A stretch of DNA of 5,488 nucleotides, from NCBI GenBank assembly GCA_027311125.1, contig DAICZO010000039.1:1-5488 (forward strand), given 5' to 3'. The DNA is from Acidobacteriaceae bacterium (lineage in GTDB: Bacteria > Acidobacteriota > Terriglobia > Terriglobales > Acidobacteriaceae). Below the pieces are notes generated by a model. The model was not told where the DNA came from, searched no databases, and saw only the letters and a program-made list of their open reading frames with translations. The position numbers and the translations under genes are program-made. Positions 5,445-5,488 of this stretch are shown here, one piece after another; within the stretch, counting starts at the first letter, position 1, and each line of letters opens with the position of its first letter.

Positions 5445-5488
5445 TCAACGCGACTTGCGTCGATATTCGTTCTTCATCACCACTATCC
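5445..5488 (-). CDS. Possible C-terminal tail of an upstream operon gene (frame uncertain)
   Basis: Two minus-strand frames stay open from the right edge. One reads IVVMKNEYRRKSR and stops with TGA at 5447-5445, 16 bases before the acetyltransferase ATG. The other (5487 to 5410) reads through ERISTQVALTQRIKECM and stops with TAG, overlapping the acetyltransferase start by 19 bases. The third frame has stops at once. Either could be the end of an upstream gene on the same strand, which would place the promoter of this operon outside the window. There is too little sequence to name a family or choose the frame. Confidence 0.3.
   Translation of the reverse strand, partial: IVVMKNEYRRKSR

Overview
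The window is a piece of a bacterial surface-polysaccharide (exopolysaccharide, capsule or O-antigen type) biosynthesis locus. It holds seven recognisable protein genes, one of them cut by the left edge, and possibly the tail of an eighth at the right edge. I see no RNA gene, insertion sequence, CRISPR array or phage gene. Coding is dense, Shine-Dalgarno sites are of the usual AGGAG type, and GC is moderate. The gene set suits a free-living Gram-negative-type bacterium. Acidobacteriota would fit the style of the proteins, but this is a weak impression and the sequence does not prove it.

Left part (1-991, minus strand): a NodB-type polysaccharide deacetylase is followed, with a 4-base ATGA overlap, by the first 70 codons of a GT4-type glycosyltransferase. 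That second gene is too short here to stand out as an ORF, but it is convincing by sequence. Middle (992-1103): a short divergent control region with a 20-bp-period direct repeat and weak promoter-like boxes. Then 1104-2111 (plus strand): a GT-A fold family 2 glycosyltransferase with a helical C-terminal tail. A convergent gap follows (2112-2262) that contains inverted repeats.

Right part (2263-5428, minus strand): a tightly overlapping four-gene operon. In transcription order it encodes a left-handed beta-helix acetyltransferase resembling serine acetyltransferase, a three-part FkbH-type protein (N-terminal SGNH-like region, HAD-IIIC domain, GNAT-like C-terminus), a discrete acyl carrier protein, and a VOC/glyoxalase-fold protein resembling methylmalonyl-CoA epimerase. 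Overlaps are 11, 11 and 4 bases, so the four are probably translationally coupled. By sampled lines this block is visibly less GC-rich (about 45-50%) than the GT2 gene (about 57-70%).

Working model (inference): the FkbH protein loads a C3 unit, probably glyceryl from 1,3-bisphosphoglycerate, onto the carrier protein. The VOC protein may act on the carrier-bound or CoA-bound acyl group, and an acyltransferase may place an acyl group on a sugar. The left-hand genes build and deacetylate the glycan. No polyketide synthase or peptide synthetase module is present in the window. The most interesting possibility is therefore an acyl-carrier-dependent decoration module for a polysaccharide.
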